From positions 1 to 64,000 of the forward strand of contig CAMJMQ010000005.1 in the NCBI GenBank assembly GCA_946407065.1: 64,000 bases of DNA. Reading direction: 5' to 3'. This stretch comes from an uncultured Clostridia bacterium (GTDB lineage Bacteria > Bacillota > Clostridia > Oscillospirales > Acutalibacteraceae). A program made the translations under genes and the position numbers. The notes beneath the pieces are model-generated. The model was given only the letters and a program-made list of their open reading frames with translations. It was not told where the DNA came from and ran no database searches. This document shows, one piece after another, positions 35,585 to 44,221 of this stretch. Positions within the stretch are counted from its first letter, which is position 1. Every line of letters starts with the position of its first letter.

Positions 35585-36382
35585 TTGAGAAGGAACCAAC
35601 GCAACTTCAAACTCGGAAAAGTGAATCGCGGCGTTCTGGAAGAACAGCAGGCGCGGGAGGAAAACAAGGTGCAGAACCAGCGCGCCTTGCTGTATATTCT
35701 TCCGCTGGTCATGCTTGCCGTTTTGGCGGTCGGGATCTTCTTCGGGTACAAGTTTTATGTGAATTCGCTCAATGAAAAAAGCCCGATCTCACCCTCGGAA
35801 GTCATCGAGGATGATACCCATTCCTCCAATCCCATGTTTTTAAAGACGGTCAGCGCCGCTTCTCCGATCGACAGCAGCTTTGTGCCCGAGACGGTCGAAT
35901 GCTGCGGGATCCTGATCGCGCCCGACGCGGCTGACGGTCTCGGCAACATGGTCGCCGACGCTAAGAAAGCAGGCTATGATCTGATGGTCGTGGAGGGCTA
36001 TGTCTCCTATGAGGATCAGGCTGAGCGCTATAAGGAAGCGGTCAAAAAATACCGCAAGGATTCCAAGGCGAGCCTGGTCATGGCGGAGGCTCACGTTAAA
36101 AAGGAGCTGCCGCCGGCGGGGGAGAGCGAACAGCAAACGGGGCTTCTGGTCTATCTGACTGTCAAAACCGACGGCAAATTCGCCGATACGCCCGCCTATT
36201 CATGGCTGACCCGGCACTGCGTCGATTACGGTTTTATCCTGCGCTATCCCAATAAAGAGAATGCGGGCGGCATTTCATATTCTTCCCATCTGTTCCGCTA
36301 TGTCGGTAAGACCTACGCCCACAATATGCGTGCGCTGGATATGAATTTTGATCGGTATATGGAGTACCTTTCGGCGCATTAA
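35585..36382 (+). CDS. VanY-like (M15) protein without zinc ligands
   Basis: 265 residues with a membrane anchor at about 34-56 and an extracytoplasmic domain resembling VanY D,D-carboxypeptidases: SYEDQAERY, SEQQTGLLVY, YSWLTRHCVDYGFILRYP and FRYVG. In active enzymes these read SEHQTG..VD and WHFRY. Here the three zinc ligands are Gln183, Tyr190 and Leu236, so hydrolysis is unlikely. Translation starts at TTG 35585 after AGGCAGGA; no ATG is available in frame upstream. It may bind peptidoglycan stems without cutting them. Confidence 0.75.
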   Translation: MRRNQRNFKLGKVNRGVLEEQQAREENKVQNQRALLYILPLVMLAVLAVGIFFGYKFYVNSLNEKSPISPSEVIEDDTHSSNPMFLKTVSAASPIDSSFVPETVECCGILIAPDAADGLGNMVADAKKAGYDLMVVEGYVSYEDQAERYKEAVKKYRKDSKASLVMAEAHVKKELPPAGESEQQTGLLVYLTVKTDGKFADTPAYSWLTRHCVDYGFILRYPNKENAGGISYSSHLFRYVGKTYAHNMRALDMNFDRYMEYLSAH

Positions 36383-36424
36383 GCATTCTTTTTAGCCGTC
36401 ACGATAAAAAATTAGAAAAAACAC

Positions 36425-36453
36425 TTGCTTTTTGAAGATTATTAGTGTATAAT
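36425..36453 (+). promoter_or_regulatory. Promoter of rpmE
   Basis: TTGCTT, 17-base spacer and TATAAT at 36448-36453, with the same TTGAA and TTAGTG spacer words as the fakA promoter. Confidence 0.7.
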
Positions 36454-36507
36454 ACCTATGTTAATTATGGCTACACGTAATATGGCTATGTGAAAGAGGT
36501 GAATGAA

Positions 36508-36711
36508 ATGCAGGAAAAGATCCATCCTAATTATGGCCAGACTACCATTACCTGCGCTTGCGGTAATGTGATCGAGACCGGCTCTACCAAGAAGGATATC
36601 CGTGTTGAAATTTGCTCCAAGTGCCATCCGTTCTTTACCGGTAAACAGAAGCTTGTTGATACAGGCGGCCGTGTTGACCGTTTCAAGAAGCGCTTCGGTA
36701 TGGAGAAATAA
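36508..36711 (+). CDS. rpmE: Ribosomal protein L31
   Basis: 67 residues: [29 protein letters not shown] and [11 protein letters not shown]. The paired cysteines show the zinc-binding form of L31 in the large ribosomal subunit. The start has AAAGAGGTG six bases upstream. Monocistronic behind its promoter. Confidence 0.95.
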   Translation: MQEKIHPNYGQTTITCACGNVIETGSTKKDIRVEICSKCHPFFTGKQKLVDTGGRVDRFKKRFGMEK

Positions 36712-36811
36712 TGAAAAATGAGTTGAAGGCGGTACATCAGTACCGCCTTACTTAGTCTTTGCAAACAATAGGGCATGGCATTCTATTACCAATAGGATTG
36801 CCGTGTTCTCA

Positions 36812-36840
36812 CCATACGGACGAGCGATGCCCGTCCCACA
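36812..36840. repeat. Family A right half
   Basis: CGGACGAGCGATGCCCGTCCCACA is the GACGAGC-type hairpin end of family A in reverse orientation. A GGCGGTACATCAGTACCGCC hairpin, a possible rpmE terminator, lies at 36729-36748. Confidence 0.5.
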
Positions 36841-36849
36841 ATGATTGTT

Positions 36850-37479
36850 ATGAATACCTATAAAACAGTCAAAGCTTTCGCCTCTGATGAATTGGTCGAA
36901 AAGCGTTCCCGCTTTATCGGCTACTGCAAGCCTGTTACAACACAGGACGAGGCGATCGCCTTTATCAATGAGATCAAAACCAAACATTGGGACGCGCGCC
37001 ATAATGTCTATGCCTATGTCATCAAGGACGAGGGCGTGTCGCGCTACAGCGATGATAATGAGCCGCAGGGTACCGCGGGTATCCCGGTGCTCGACGCGAT
37101 CCGCAAACGCGATATCACCGACTGCGTTATTGTTGTGACCCGCTATTTCGGCGGCGTACTACTCGGCGCGGGCGGCTTGGTGCGCGCTTATTCCGCGGCG
37201 GCAAAGCTCGCGATTGACGCGGCGCAGGAGCGCGTGATGGAGCTGTGCTCCGTGTGCGAACTGCGCTGTTCCTACACCTTATACGGAAAGATCCCCGCTC
37301 TGGTCGCCAAATTCGGCGGCAGTATCGATGATTCGGAGTTTACCGATGAGGTCACTGTCCGTTTCCATTTACCCGAAGATGATCTTGTCGCTTTTAACAA
37401 GGCGCTCAGTGAAGAATCCTCGGGAAAGGTCGCGGCGACGGAGAGTAAAAAAGATTTTTTTGACAAAGTACAAAAATAA
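36850..37479 (+). CDS. YigZ/IMPACT family protein
   Basis: About 209 residues. KRSRFIGYCKPV, RHNVYAYVI, DDNEPQGTAGIPVLDAI and VVTRYFGGVLLGAGGLVRAYS are diagnostic of the YigZ family, which has an N-terminal S5-like fold and a C-terminal EF-G-like domain. Bacterial function is unsettled (ribosome- or proteolysis-linked roles are proposed). I prefer ATG 36850; ATG 36841 is three codons earlier. Confidence 0.88.
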   Translation: MNTYKTVKAFASDELVEKRSRFIGYCKPVTTQDEAIAFINEIKTKHWDARHNVYAYVIKDEGVSRYSDDNEPQGTAGIPVLDAIRKRDITDCVIVVTRYFGGVLLGAGGLVRAYSAAAKLAIDAAQERVMELCSVCELRCSYTLYGKIPALVAKFGGSIDDSEFTDEVTVRFHLPEDDLVAFNKALSEESSGKVAATESKKDFFDKVQK

Positions 37480-37586
37480 AAAGGGTATTTGCGGGTTTTT
37501 GCGTAAATAATACATGTGACGTTTTTTCGGGGAAGGTTTCCCCGAATATGTGAATAATGCAGACAGACCTCTTGTAAGGGTAATAT

Positions 37587-37696
37587 CATTAAGTTAAGAA
37601 GGCTCCTTTTGGGAAAAGGAGCTGTCGCCCGTTGGCGACTGAGGAATTGTATCAATTGCTCGAGCGTCAGCGAGATTCATTTTCTTAACGTAATGA
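37587..37696. repeat. Family B element with CATTAAGTTAAGAA ends
   Basis: Ends CATTAAGTTAAGAA and TTCTTAACGTAATG are inverted copies. Inside are GGCTCCTTTTGGGAAAAGGAG, GTCGCCCGTTGGCGAC, TGAGGAATTGTATCAATT and GAGCGTCAGCGAG. A family A fragment (TGTAGAGGAGGGGTTCCTCCCG) follows at 37704. The 320-base gap also has a TTCGGGGAA/TTCCCCGAA hairpin near 37526-37546 and no gene. Confidence 0.7.
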
Positions 37697-37799
37697 CAAT
37701 GCTTGTAGAGGAGGGGTTCCTCCCGAGTATCATTGTACGATGCTTGTATACTAAAGGTGATCGAGACCGACGCGTCGGCGTCGGTGAAAGTGAGAGCTT

Positions 37800-39569
37800 A
37801 TGCCGCGTTTATCGGATGACTTTATCAGTGAAATCAAATATCGCAATGACCTCGGCGAGTTGGCGACGTCGTATATGCAGCTCAAGCGCCGCGGCAGGAA
37901 TCTGGTCGGATTATGCCCGTTCCACGGCGAAAAAACACCTTCCTTCAACATCTATACGGAAAACGGTTCTTTTTACTGTTTCGGTTGCGGCGTCGGGGGC
38001 GATGTCATCACCTTTGTGATGAAGATCGAGAACCTTGACTATATGGAAGCGGTCAAGTTCCTCGCCGAACGCGCGGGGATGTCCATGCCCGAGGATGATT
38101 ATGACGACTCGGTCAGCAAGCTGCGCACCCGCATTTATGAAGCAAATCGTGAGGCGGCGCGTTTCTTTTATGCTAAGCTGATGTCGAAAGAGGGCGCCGA
38201 GGGGCTTGCTTATCTGCGCAACCGCGGATTGGCGGACAGGACGATCCGCCATTTCGGTCTGGGCTTTGCGCCCGATGAGCGCTTTGCTTTGGGCAATCAT
38301 CTGCGTTCCCGCGGATTCACCGAGAATGAGATGATCGCGGCGAATCTGGTGTTCAAATCCCGCTCCGGTAATTCGGTGCTTGATCGCTTTTATAACCGCG
38401 TGATGTTCCCGATCATCGATGTGCGAGGGAACGTGATTGCGTTCGGCGGTCGTATCATGACCGATCAGAAGCCGAAGTATCTCAACACCTCCGATACGCT
38501 GGTGTTCAATAAGAGCTATAACCTCTTTTCGCTGAATAACGCGAAGAACAGTAAAAGCGATTCGTTGATCCTTTGCGAGGGCTACATGGACGTTATCTCG
38601 CTGAATCAGGCGGGCTTTACCAATGCCGTCGCTACCCTCGGTACAGCGCTGACCGCCGATCAGGCGGCGCTGATGAAGCGCTATTGCAAAGAGGTCATCA
38701 TCTGTTATGACGCCGATGAAGCGGGTCAAAAGGCGACCGCCAGAGCCATCGATATCCTGCGGCGTGCGGGATTGGTCGTCAAGGTGATCTCGATCCCCGA
38801 CGGCAAGGATCCCGATGAGTTCATCCGCCGTCACGGTGACAAGGGTCATGCCGCGTTCCAGAATGTGCTGGACAACAGCGGCAACGATATGGAATATCGG
38901 ATGCAAAAGCTCAAATCCCGTTACGATATGAACAGTCCGCAGGACAAGCTCAATTATCTCAACGAGGGCGTCAAGCTGCTTTGTGAGCTGGATAACCCCA
39001 TGGAGCGCGATATCTATGCCTCGCGCCTGAGCGACGAAACCGATGTTTCCAAAGCCTCCATCATGGAGCAGGTCAAGCAGGGGATGCGCCGCAAGGAGCG
39101 CTACCGTCGCAAAAATGAGTTCTCTCAGCTTCAAAAGCATATTTCCGCAAGGGATGACAGGATCAATCCGCAGCATGCGTCCAATCTGCGTGCCGTTTCC
39201 GCGGAGGAGAACCTGATCGCGTTCCTTGTGAATAATCCCGATAAACTCGTTTATATCCATGAAAAGCTCCGACCGGAGGATTTTACGACGGATTTCAATC
39301 GTAATCTGTTTGAATATTTCTCTGTAAGAATTATAAAGCATCAAGACCCGATGACAGCGTTGTCGATGGATTTTACCAACGACGAGCAGGCTAAGATCGT
39401 ACGCATCGTGAACTCGGGCGCCGATCTGCCGCGCACCCAACAGGCGCTGGATGAATATATCAACATCATTCTCGATGAAAAGGCAAAACCGACCGAGAGT
39501 GATATCCGCAACAGTACACAAGACGAGTTTACCAACCTGTTCTCTCGCCTGAAAGATAAACACGAATGA
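37800..39569 (+). CDS. dnaG: DNA primase
   Basis: 589 residues. The N-terminal zinc finger CPFHGEKTPSF...CFGCGVGGD is followed by the TOPRIM core (LILCEGYMDVISLNQ, VIICYDADEAGQKAT) and the helicase-binding C-terminal part. It synthesises RNA primers at the replication fork. The ribosome site is weak (GAAAGTGAG). rpoD and a small metallopeptidase follow, a variant of the macromolecular synthesis operon without rpsU. Confidence 0.96.
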   Translation: MPRLSDDFISEIKYRNDLGELATSYMQLKRRGRNLVGLCPFHGEKTPSFNIYTENGSFYCFGCGVGGDVITFVMKIENLDYMEAVKFLAERAGMSMPEDDYDDSVSKLRTRIYEANREAARFFYAKLMSKEGAEGLAYLRNRGLADRTIRHFGLGFAPDERFALGNHLRSRGFTENEMIAANLVFKSRSGNSVLDRFYNRVMFPIIDVRGNVIAFGGRIMTDQKPKYLNTSDTLVFNKSYNLFSLNNAKNSKSDSLILCEGYMDVISLNQAGFTNAVATLGTALTADQAALMKRYCKEVIICYDADEAGQKATARAIDILRRAGLVVKVISIPDGKDPDEFIRRHGDKGHAAFQNVLDNSGNDMEYRMQKLKSRYDMNSPQDKLNYLNEGVKLLCELDNPMERDIYASRLSDETDVSKASIMEQVKQGMRRKERYRRKNEFSQLQKHISARDDRINPQHASNLRAVSAEENLIAFLVNNPDKLVYIHEKLRPEDFTTDFNRNLFEYFSVRIIKHQDPMTALSMDFTNDEQAKIVRIVNSGADLPRTQQALDEYINIILDEKAKPTESDIRNSTQDEFTNLFSRLKDKHE

Positions 39570-39640
39570 CCGAATTTCGGTTGAAAGATTTCGGAGCGCA
39601 TGCTCCTTACAATGTTTTACTATGGAAAGGATGATACCCG

Positions 39641-40753
39641 ATGTCCGCAGCAGCAGATAAGAAGAGCCTTTTGAAGGAATTGACCGATCTCGCCAAGGCT
39701 AAGGGAAATATTACCAACAAAGATATCCTCGACGCGATCGGCGAGATGGATATCGACCCCGAACAGCTCGAAAAACTCTATGATTCTCTGGAGTCAGCCG
39801 GTATCGAGATCGTCGAGACCGACCTCGAGGAGGATCTGAATATCGATAACCTCAATATCAGCGGCAACGCCAAAGAGGATGAGGTGACCACCGAGACTTC
39901 TACCGTTGAAGCCGCGGATAATATCTCAATCGACGACCCGGTCAAGGTCTATCTCAAAGAAATCGGCCGTGTACCGCTGCTCACCCCCGAAGAAGAGGTC
40001 GAGCTCGCGATCAAGATCTCCGAGGGCGACGTCAACGCGAAGAAGCGCCTGTCGGAGGCGAACCTGCGACTGGTCGTCAGCATCGCGAAGCGCTACCTCG
40101 GACGCGGCATGCACTTCCTCGATCTGATCCAGGAGGGCAACCTCGGTCTGATCAAGGCGGTCGAAAAGTTCGATTATACCAAGGGCTTCAAGTTCTCTAC
40201 CTACGCGACATGGTGGATCCGCCAGGCGATCACCCGTGCGATCGCGGATCAGGCGCGTACCATCCGCATTCCTGTCCATATGGTCGAGACCATCAATAAG
40301 GTCAAGAAGGTTTCTTCTCAGCTGCTCCATCAAAACGGCAGAGAGCCCTCCGCCGATGAGATCGCCGAGGAGTTGAATATGCCTGTCGATAAGGTGCGCG
40401 AGATCATGCGTGTGGCGCAGGAGCCTGTCTCTCTCGAGACCCCGATCGGTGAGGAGGAAGACAGCCATCTGGGCGACTTCATCCCCGATGACGACGCGCC
40501 CGCGCCTGCCGACGCCGCTTCCCATACCATGCTGCGTGAACAGCTCATGGAGGTGCTCGACACCCTGACGCCCCGTGAGGAAAAGGTATTAAGACTGCGT
40601 TTCGGTCTGGAGGACGGCAGAAGCCGCACCCTCGAAGAGGTCGGCAAGGAGTTCAACGTTACCCGTGAGCGTATCCGTCAGATCGAGGCGAAGGCGCTCA
40701 GAAAGCTCCGTCATCCGTCCCGCTCCAAAAAGCTCAAGGATTTTCTGGACTGA
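39641..40753 (+). CDS. rpoD: Primary sigma factor SigA/RpoD
   Basis: 370 residues. The short region 1.1-like N terminus carries a low-complexity acidic stretch (about 60-95). Region 2 contains [33 protein letters not shown] and the [11 protein letters not shown] -10-binding stretch; region 4 contains [20 protein letters not shown]. It recognises the TTGACA/TATAAT promoters seen across this window. Downstream of dnaG and four bases before the metallopeptidase gene. Confidence 0.97.
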   Translation: MSAAADKKSLLKELTDLAKAKGNITNKDILDAIGEMDIDPEQLEKLYDSLESAGIEIVETDLEEDLNIDNLNISGNAKEDEVTTETSTVEAADNISIDDPVKVYLKEIGRVPLLTPEEEVELAIKISEGDVNAKKRLSEANLRLVVSIAKRYLGRGMHFLDLIQEGNLGLIKAVEKFDYTKGFKFSTYATWWIRQAITRAIADQARTIRIPVHMVETINKVKKVSSQLLHQNGREPSADEIAEELNMPVDKVREIMRVAQEPVSLETPIGEEEDSHLGDFIPDDDAPAPADAASHTMLREQLMEVLDTLTPREEKVLRLRFGLEDGRSRTLEEVGKEFNVTRERIRQIEAKALRKLRHPSRSKKLKDFLD

Positions 40754-40757
40754 GCCT

Positions 40758-41135
40758 ATGACGTATGAAGAATGCGGCGCGATCCTCGACGAGATCGCCG
40801 AGACCCTTCCGCGGGAGCTGTACCGTGAGCTCAACGGCGGTATCGTGCTGGAGGACGGCTTTCGCTACCACTGGTACGCGCAGAACAACGACCTTTACAT
40901 ACTCGGCGTGTATGTCCGTGATAATCTGGGCAAGTCCATCAAGATCTATTATGGCAGTATCGTCCGCGTCTATCGCAATAAAACGCTTGAGGAATACCGT
41001 GAGATTTTGCGAAGAATATTGGTGCATGAACTCAGGCACCATAACGAATATCTCGCCGGCGCCGATGACCTCGAATATTACGACGATGAACAGATCAGCA
41101 AGTATCTGCAGAGTAAGGGCTATACCATCAAATAA
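40758..41135 (+). CDS. Small zincin-like metallopeptidase family protein
   Basis: 125 residues with VHELRHHNEYLAGADD near the C terminus, an HExxH-type site (HELRH) like that of the small DUF1025/Zincin_1 metallopeptidases. No signal peptide or membrane segment, so cytoplasmic. It starts four bases after the rpoD stop and is followed by a terminator, so it is co-transcribed with rpoD. The substrate is unknown. Confidence 0.75.
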   Translation: MTYEECGAILDEIAETLPRELYRELNGGIVLEDGFRYHWYAQNNDLYILGVYVRDNLGKSIKIYYGSIVRVYRNKTLEEYREILRRILVHELRHHNEYLAGADDLEYYDDEQISKYLQSKGYTIK

Positions 41136-41138
41136 CAC

Positions 41139-41167
41139 AACGCTCCTGTTTATCGGGAGCGTTTTTC
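41139..41167 (+). terminator. Terminator of the dnaG-rpoD unit
   Basis: AACGCTCC-TGTTTATC-GGGAGCGTTTTT, an eight-base stem with a T5 tail. Confidence 0.85.
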
Positions 41168-41170
41168 TAT

Positions 41171-41297
41171 CGATCTCATTACGAATGTTGAGCGGTCATC
41201 CCAATCGGAACTGTATGCGAAATCTTTTTGGATTGCGGCAATCTCAAGCGGAAAAGTCATTGAGAAATCCGTAGGATTGTGGCAATCTCAACCGATA
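41171..41297 (+). repeat. Degenerate family C copies
   Basis: Two stretches end in GCGGCAATCTCAAGC and GTGGCAATCTCAACC, preceded by TCTCATTACGAA and GTCATTGAGAAATCC. No gene is seen between the terminator and the next promoter. Confidence 0.6.
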
Positions 41298-41353
41298 TAC
41301 TTATCACGCTTTAAATTGTGTATAAATATTTATGCAATTAATAATTATTTCTA

Positions 41354-41382
41354 TTTACAATTTGGTTTTCGTATGTTAAAAT
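41354..41382 (+). promoter_or_regulatory. Promoter of the YerC-like gene
   Basis: TTTACA, 17-base spacer, TAAAAT, about 45 bases before the start. Confidence 0.6.
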
Positions 41383-41425
41383 AGTAAAGTTAGAAAATGT
41401 CACATCGGACAAAAGGAGTATGACT

Positions 41426-41722
41426 ATGCCCGCAAAACCCAATGCTGAGTTTACGAATGATTTGTTTAAAGCGATATTGACCCTTGAAACCGTGGAAGAA
41501 TGTGAGGCGTTCTTCAAGGATCTGTGCACGATCCCCGAGCTGAAGGCGTTATCCCAGCGCTTTGCCGTTGCGATGATGCTCGACAAGAACATGGTCTACA
41601 ACAAGATCGTTGAGGCGACAGGTGCGTCCACCGCCACCATCAGCCGCGTGAAGCGTTCGCTCGATTATGAGAACGCCGGCGGTTACACCCTCGTCTTTGA
41701 TCGCTTAAAGGAACAAGAATGA
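41426..41722 (+). CDS. TrpR-related protein YerC/YecD
   Basis: 98 residues of the TrpR-like superfamily: LFKAILTLETVEECEAFF, IPELKALSQRFAVA and the recognition helix region TGASTATISRVKRSL. Known members are DNA-binding proteins of uncharacterised regulon. ATG 41426 is seven bases after GGAG; the ATG two codons earlier is too close. It overlaps the methyltransferase gene by four bases (ATGA). Confidence 0.88.
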   Translation: MPAKPNAEFTNDLFKAILTLETVEECEAFFKDLCTIPELKALSQRFAVAMMLDKNMVYNKIVEATGASTATISRVKRSLDYENAGGYTLVFDRLKEQE

Positions 41723-42480
41723 GCGGTTATCGGTATTTCTCCCAATTCTATGACAATCTGACCTTTAATGTGGATTACAAAAAACGCGCTGATTATCTTC
41801 AGAGCGTTTTATCTTTATACGACCACGATTGGGGCTTGACGCTCGACCTCGCCTGCGGCACCGGTTCCCTGACGTTGGAATTAAAGCGCAGGGGAGTAGA
41901 CGTGTTCGGTATCGACGGCTCCGCCGAGATGCTCAGCGTCGCGATGGATAAGGCGTATGATGAAGAATTGCAGGTGCTGTTTTTGTGCCAGCAGATGGAA
42001 CAGCTCGACCTGTATGGCACCATCGACACCTGTGTCTGCACCTTGGACAGCCTCAACCACATTATCGATCAAGAGCAGCTGCAAAAGGTGTTCGATCGAG
42101 TAGCGTTGTTTATGAATCCCGACGGCACCTTTGTGTTCGACGTCAACACCGTTTATAAGCACCAACACATTTTGGCGAACAATACCTTTGTCTATGATAC
42201 TGACAGCGTGTTTTGTGTATGGCAAAATTCTTTGAAAGAAAATAACATCGTCAATATCGAGCTTGATCTCTTTGAGAGAAAAGGGGAGAGCTACTCCCGC
42301 AGCAGTGAACATTTCAGTGAGCGCGCATATGAGATCGATGACCTCAAAAGAATGCTGACAAAATCGGGCTTTGAGGACATCAAGGCCTTTCACGATATGA
42401 CGACAGATCCCCTGCGCGATGACAGCGACCGTGCCGTATTTGTCGCACGAATCATTGAAGCTATTAATGACGTAATGTAG
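41719..42480 (+). CDS. Class I SAM-dependent methyltransferase
   Basis: 253 residues. Motif I reads LDLACGTGSL, then VFGIDGSAEML (motif II) and CVCTLDSLNHI. Substrate not evident; similar proteins act on small molecules or tRNA. Translationally coupled to the YerC-like gene. Its stop codon TAG lies inside the TGTAGGG start of a family A element, so the repeat now defines the C terminus. Confidence 0.82.
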   Translation: MSGYRYFSQFYDNLTFNVDYKKRADYLQSVLSLYDHDWGLTLDLACGTGSLTLELKRRGVDVFGIDGSAEMLSVAMDKAYDEELQVLFLCQQMEQLDLYGTIDTCVCTLDSLNHIIDQEQLQKVFDRVALFMNPDGTFVFDVNTVYKHQHILANNTFVYDTDSVFCVWQNSLKENNIVNIELDLFERKGESYSRSSEHFSERAYEIDDLKRMLTKSGFEDIKAFHDMTTDPLRDDSDRAVFVARIIEAINDVM

Positions 42481-42596
42481 GGGAGGGGCTTGCTCCTCCC
42501 GTTCTTGCAGGTATGACGGACATAGAACAAGGAAGAAACCCCGGATAGAGGGAGAAAGCACCTGCGGCAACGGACGAGCAATGCTCGTCCCTACGA
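42476..42596. repeat. Family A element overlapping a stop codon
   Basis: The left end TGTAGGGGAGGGGCTTGCTCCTCCCG begins within the methyltransferase's last codons. The right end is a different hairpin subtype, GGACGAGCAATGCTCGTCCCTAC. Confidence 0.7.
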
Positions 42597-42623
42597 TCAT
42601 GTTTGAAAGGAATTATATTAAAT

Positions 42624-43499
42624 ATGGATAAAATCATCAGATGTATTACCTCCGACGGAGCCGTGATGGTCTCCGCCATCGACTCGACCGATATCGCCTA
42701 CAAGGCGAGCGTCATCCATCATACGAGCCCCGTAGCATCCGCCGCATTAGGCAGGTTGCTTTCTGCCGCGTCTATGATGGGCGCACAGCTCAAGTCCTCT
42801 AAGTCAACATTGAATATCCGCTTTGAGGGCGATGGTGAGTTGGGCGCGTTTATGGCGGTCGCTGACAGCAACGGCAACGTCAAGGGCTTTGTCACCAACC
42901 CCGATTGCCCGACCACCCATTATGAGAACGGCAAGCTGAATGTCGCGCAGGCAGTCGGCGCGGGTGTCATCAGCGTGATGAAGGATTTCGGCGAGGGAGA
43001 GCCGTATATCGGAAAAATCCCGATTGTATCGGGTGAGATCGCCGAGGATATCACCAACTACTACGCGACCTCTGAGCAGATCCCGACCGTATGCGCTTTA
43101 GGCGTATTGATCGACAAGGACAGCTCTCAGGTGCTGTTATCGGGCGGTTTGCTGATCCAGCTTTTGCCCGGCGCGGATGATTCCACCATCGACAAGATCG
43201 AAGCGAATGTCGCAAAGCTCGATTCCGTCACCACTATGCTCGCGAAGGGCCTTTCCGCGCTCGATATGTGTAAGCAGGCGCTCGACGGCTTTGAGGTAGA
43301 GGTGCTCGATGAATTCGAGGTCAAGTATGTTTGCGGCTGCTCCAAGGAGAAGATCCGCGCGCTGATCGCCTCCATGCCTAAGGAAGAGATACAGGCGATG
43401 ATCGATGAAAACCACGGCGCAGAGGCAAATTGCCGGTTCTGCAATAAACGATATACATTTACTGAAAACGAACTGAAAGAATTGTTGAAGAAAAAATAA
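42624..43499 (+). CDS. hslO: Redox-regulated chaperone Hsp33
   Basis: About 291 residues. The N-terminal fold (MDKIIRCITSDGAVMV) is followed by a C-terminal redox switch with CGCS and CRFC cysteine pairs, which bind zinc when reduced and unfold on oxidation. It protects proteins during oxidative stress. The start follows GAAAGGAA by eleven bases. Confidence 0.93.
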   Translation: MDKIIRCITSDGAVMVSAIDSTDIAYKASVIHHTSPVASAALGRLLSAASMMGAQLKSSKSTLNIRFEGDGELGAFMAVADSNGNVKGFVTNPDCPTTHYENGKLNVAQAVGAGVISVMKDFGEGEPYIGKIPIVSGEIAEDITNYYATSEQIPTVCALGVLIDKDSSQVLLSGGLLIQLLPGADDSTIDKIEANVAKLDSVTTMLAKGLSALDMCKQALDGFEVEVLDEFEVKYVCGCSKEKIRALIASMPKEEIQAMIDENHGAEANCRFCNKRYTFTENELKELLKKK

Positions 43500-43518
43500 G
43501 AAAATTTAGAAAAACCCC

Positions 43519-43547
43519 TTGACTTTTTCATTCAGATATAGTATTAT
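43519..43547 (+). promoter_or_regulatory. Promoter of the tRNA cluster
   Basis: TTGACT, 17-base spacer and TATTAT, some 30 bases before tRNA-Val. Confidence 0.7.
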
Positions 43548-43579
43548 ATACGAGTCGCAAATGAAGAGGCGAACGGTTT

Positions 43580-43655
43580 GGGAGCATAGCTCAGCTGGGA
43601 GAGCACCTGCCTTACAAGCAGGGGGTCACAGGTTCGAGCCCTGTTGTTCCCACCA
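43580..43655 (+). tRNA. tRNA-Val (TAC)
   Basis: Acceptor GGGAGCA pairs with TGTTCCC; anticodon loop CTTACAA gives TAC. CCA is encoded at 43653-43655 and the discriminator is A. It would be the ligand for a GTA-specifier T-box. Confidence 0.95.
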
Positions 43656-43661
43656 TACCAT

Positions 43662-43738
43662 GGCCCGGTAGTTCAGTTGGTTAGAACGCTAGCCTGTCAC
43701 GCTAGAGGTCGTCGGTTCGAGCCCGATCCGGGTCGCCA
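43662..43738 (+). tRNA. tRNA-Asp (GTC)
   Basis: Acceptor GGCCCGG pairs with CCGGGTC; anticodon loop CTGTCAC gives GTC; discriminator G; CCA encoded. Confidence 0.95.
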
Positions 43739-43743
43739 ATTTT

Positions 43744-43819
43744 GCCTCTGTAGCTCAGTTGGTAGAGCAGGGGACTGAAAATCCCCGTGTCGATGGTTCG
43801 ATTCCGTCCGGAGGCACCA
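43744..43819 (+). tRNA. tRNA-Phe (GAA)
   Basis: Acceptor GCCTCTG pairs with CGGAGGC; anticodon loop CTGAAAA gives GAA; discriminator A; CCA encoded. Confidence 0.95.
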
Positions 43820-43828
43820 ATAAAATAT

Positions 43829-43904
43829 GCGGATGTAGCTCATCTGGTAGAGCGCCACCTTGCCAAGGTGGAGGTAGCGGGTTCGAGCCCCGTCATCCGC
43901 TCCA
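43829..43904 (+). tRNA. tRNA-Gly (GCC)
   Basis: Acceptor GCGGATG pairs with CATCCGC; anticodon loop TTGCCAA gives GCC; discriminator T; CCA encoded. Confidence 0.95.
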
Positions 43905-43912
43905 TAGACGTG

Positions 43913-43943
43913 AAAAGGACTTAACTGGTTTAAGTCCTTTTTC
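43913..43943 (+). terminator. Terminator of the four-tRNA transcript
   Basis: AAAAGGACTTAA-CTGGT-TTAAGTCCTTTT with T-tail directly after tRNA-Gly. Confidence 0.85.
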
Positions 43944-43975
43944 AATAATCAGCGGTATGATCGGCGCTCAGTGTG

Positions 43976-44024
43976 CAGTTAACAATAACTGACCACTAAC
44001 CACTGATCACTGACCACTGACCAT
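43976..44024. repeat. Family D heptamer run, TGACCAC type
   Basis: Consecutive units such as TGACCAC, TAACCAC, TGATCAC, TGACCAC, TGACCAT directly upstream of tRNA-Cys. Confidence 0.6.
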
Positions 44025-44026
44025 AT

Positions 44027-44101
44027 GGCGACATAGCCAAGCGGTAAGGCACGAGTCTGCAAAACTCTGATTCCCCGGTTCGATTCCGGGTGTCGCCTCC
44101 A
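44027..44101 (+). tRNA. tRNA-Cys (GCA)
   Basis: Acceptor GGCGACA pairs with TGTCGCC; anticodon loop CTGCAAA gives GCA; CCA encoded at 44099-44101. Confidence 0.94.
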
Positions 44102-44106
44102 AAGAT

Positions 44107-44138
44107 CACCCCGATACATTTGTGTCGGGGTGTTTTTC
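44107..44138 (+). terminator. Terminator after tRNA-Cys
   Basis: CACCCCGATA-CATTTG-TGTCGGGGTG followed by TTTTT. Confidence 0.85.
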
Positions 44139-44221
44139 GTTATTGTTACGATCGCTGTAGTGATCGTTTGGTACTTTTGCCAAGCCTGTTTCAATTCAAT
44201 CAAATAGATTAGGTGATTCAT

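Noticed and set aside
37520..37550. Terminator after the YigZ gene
   Set aside because: The TTCGGGGAA/TTCCCCGAA hairpin is preceded, not followed, by the T-run on the plus strand, so it is not a standard terminator for that gene.
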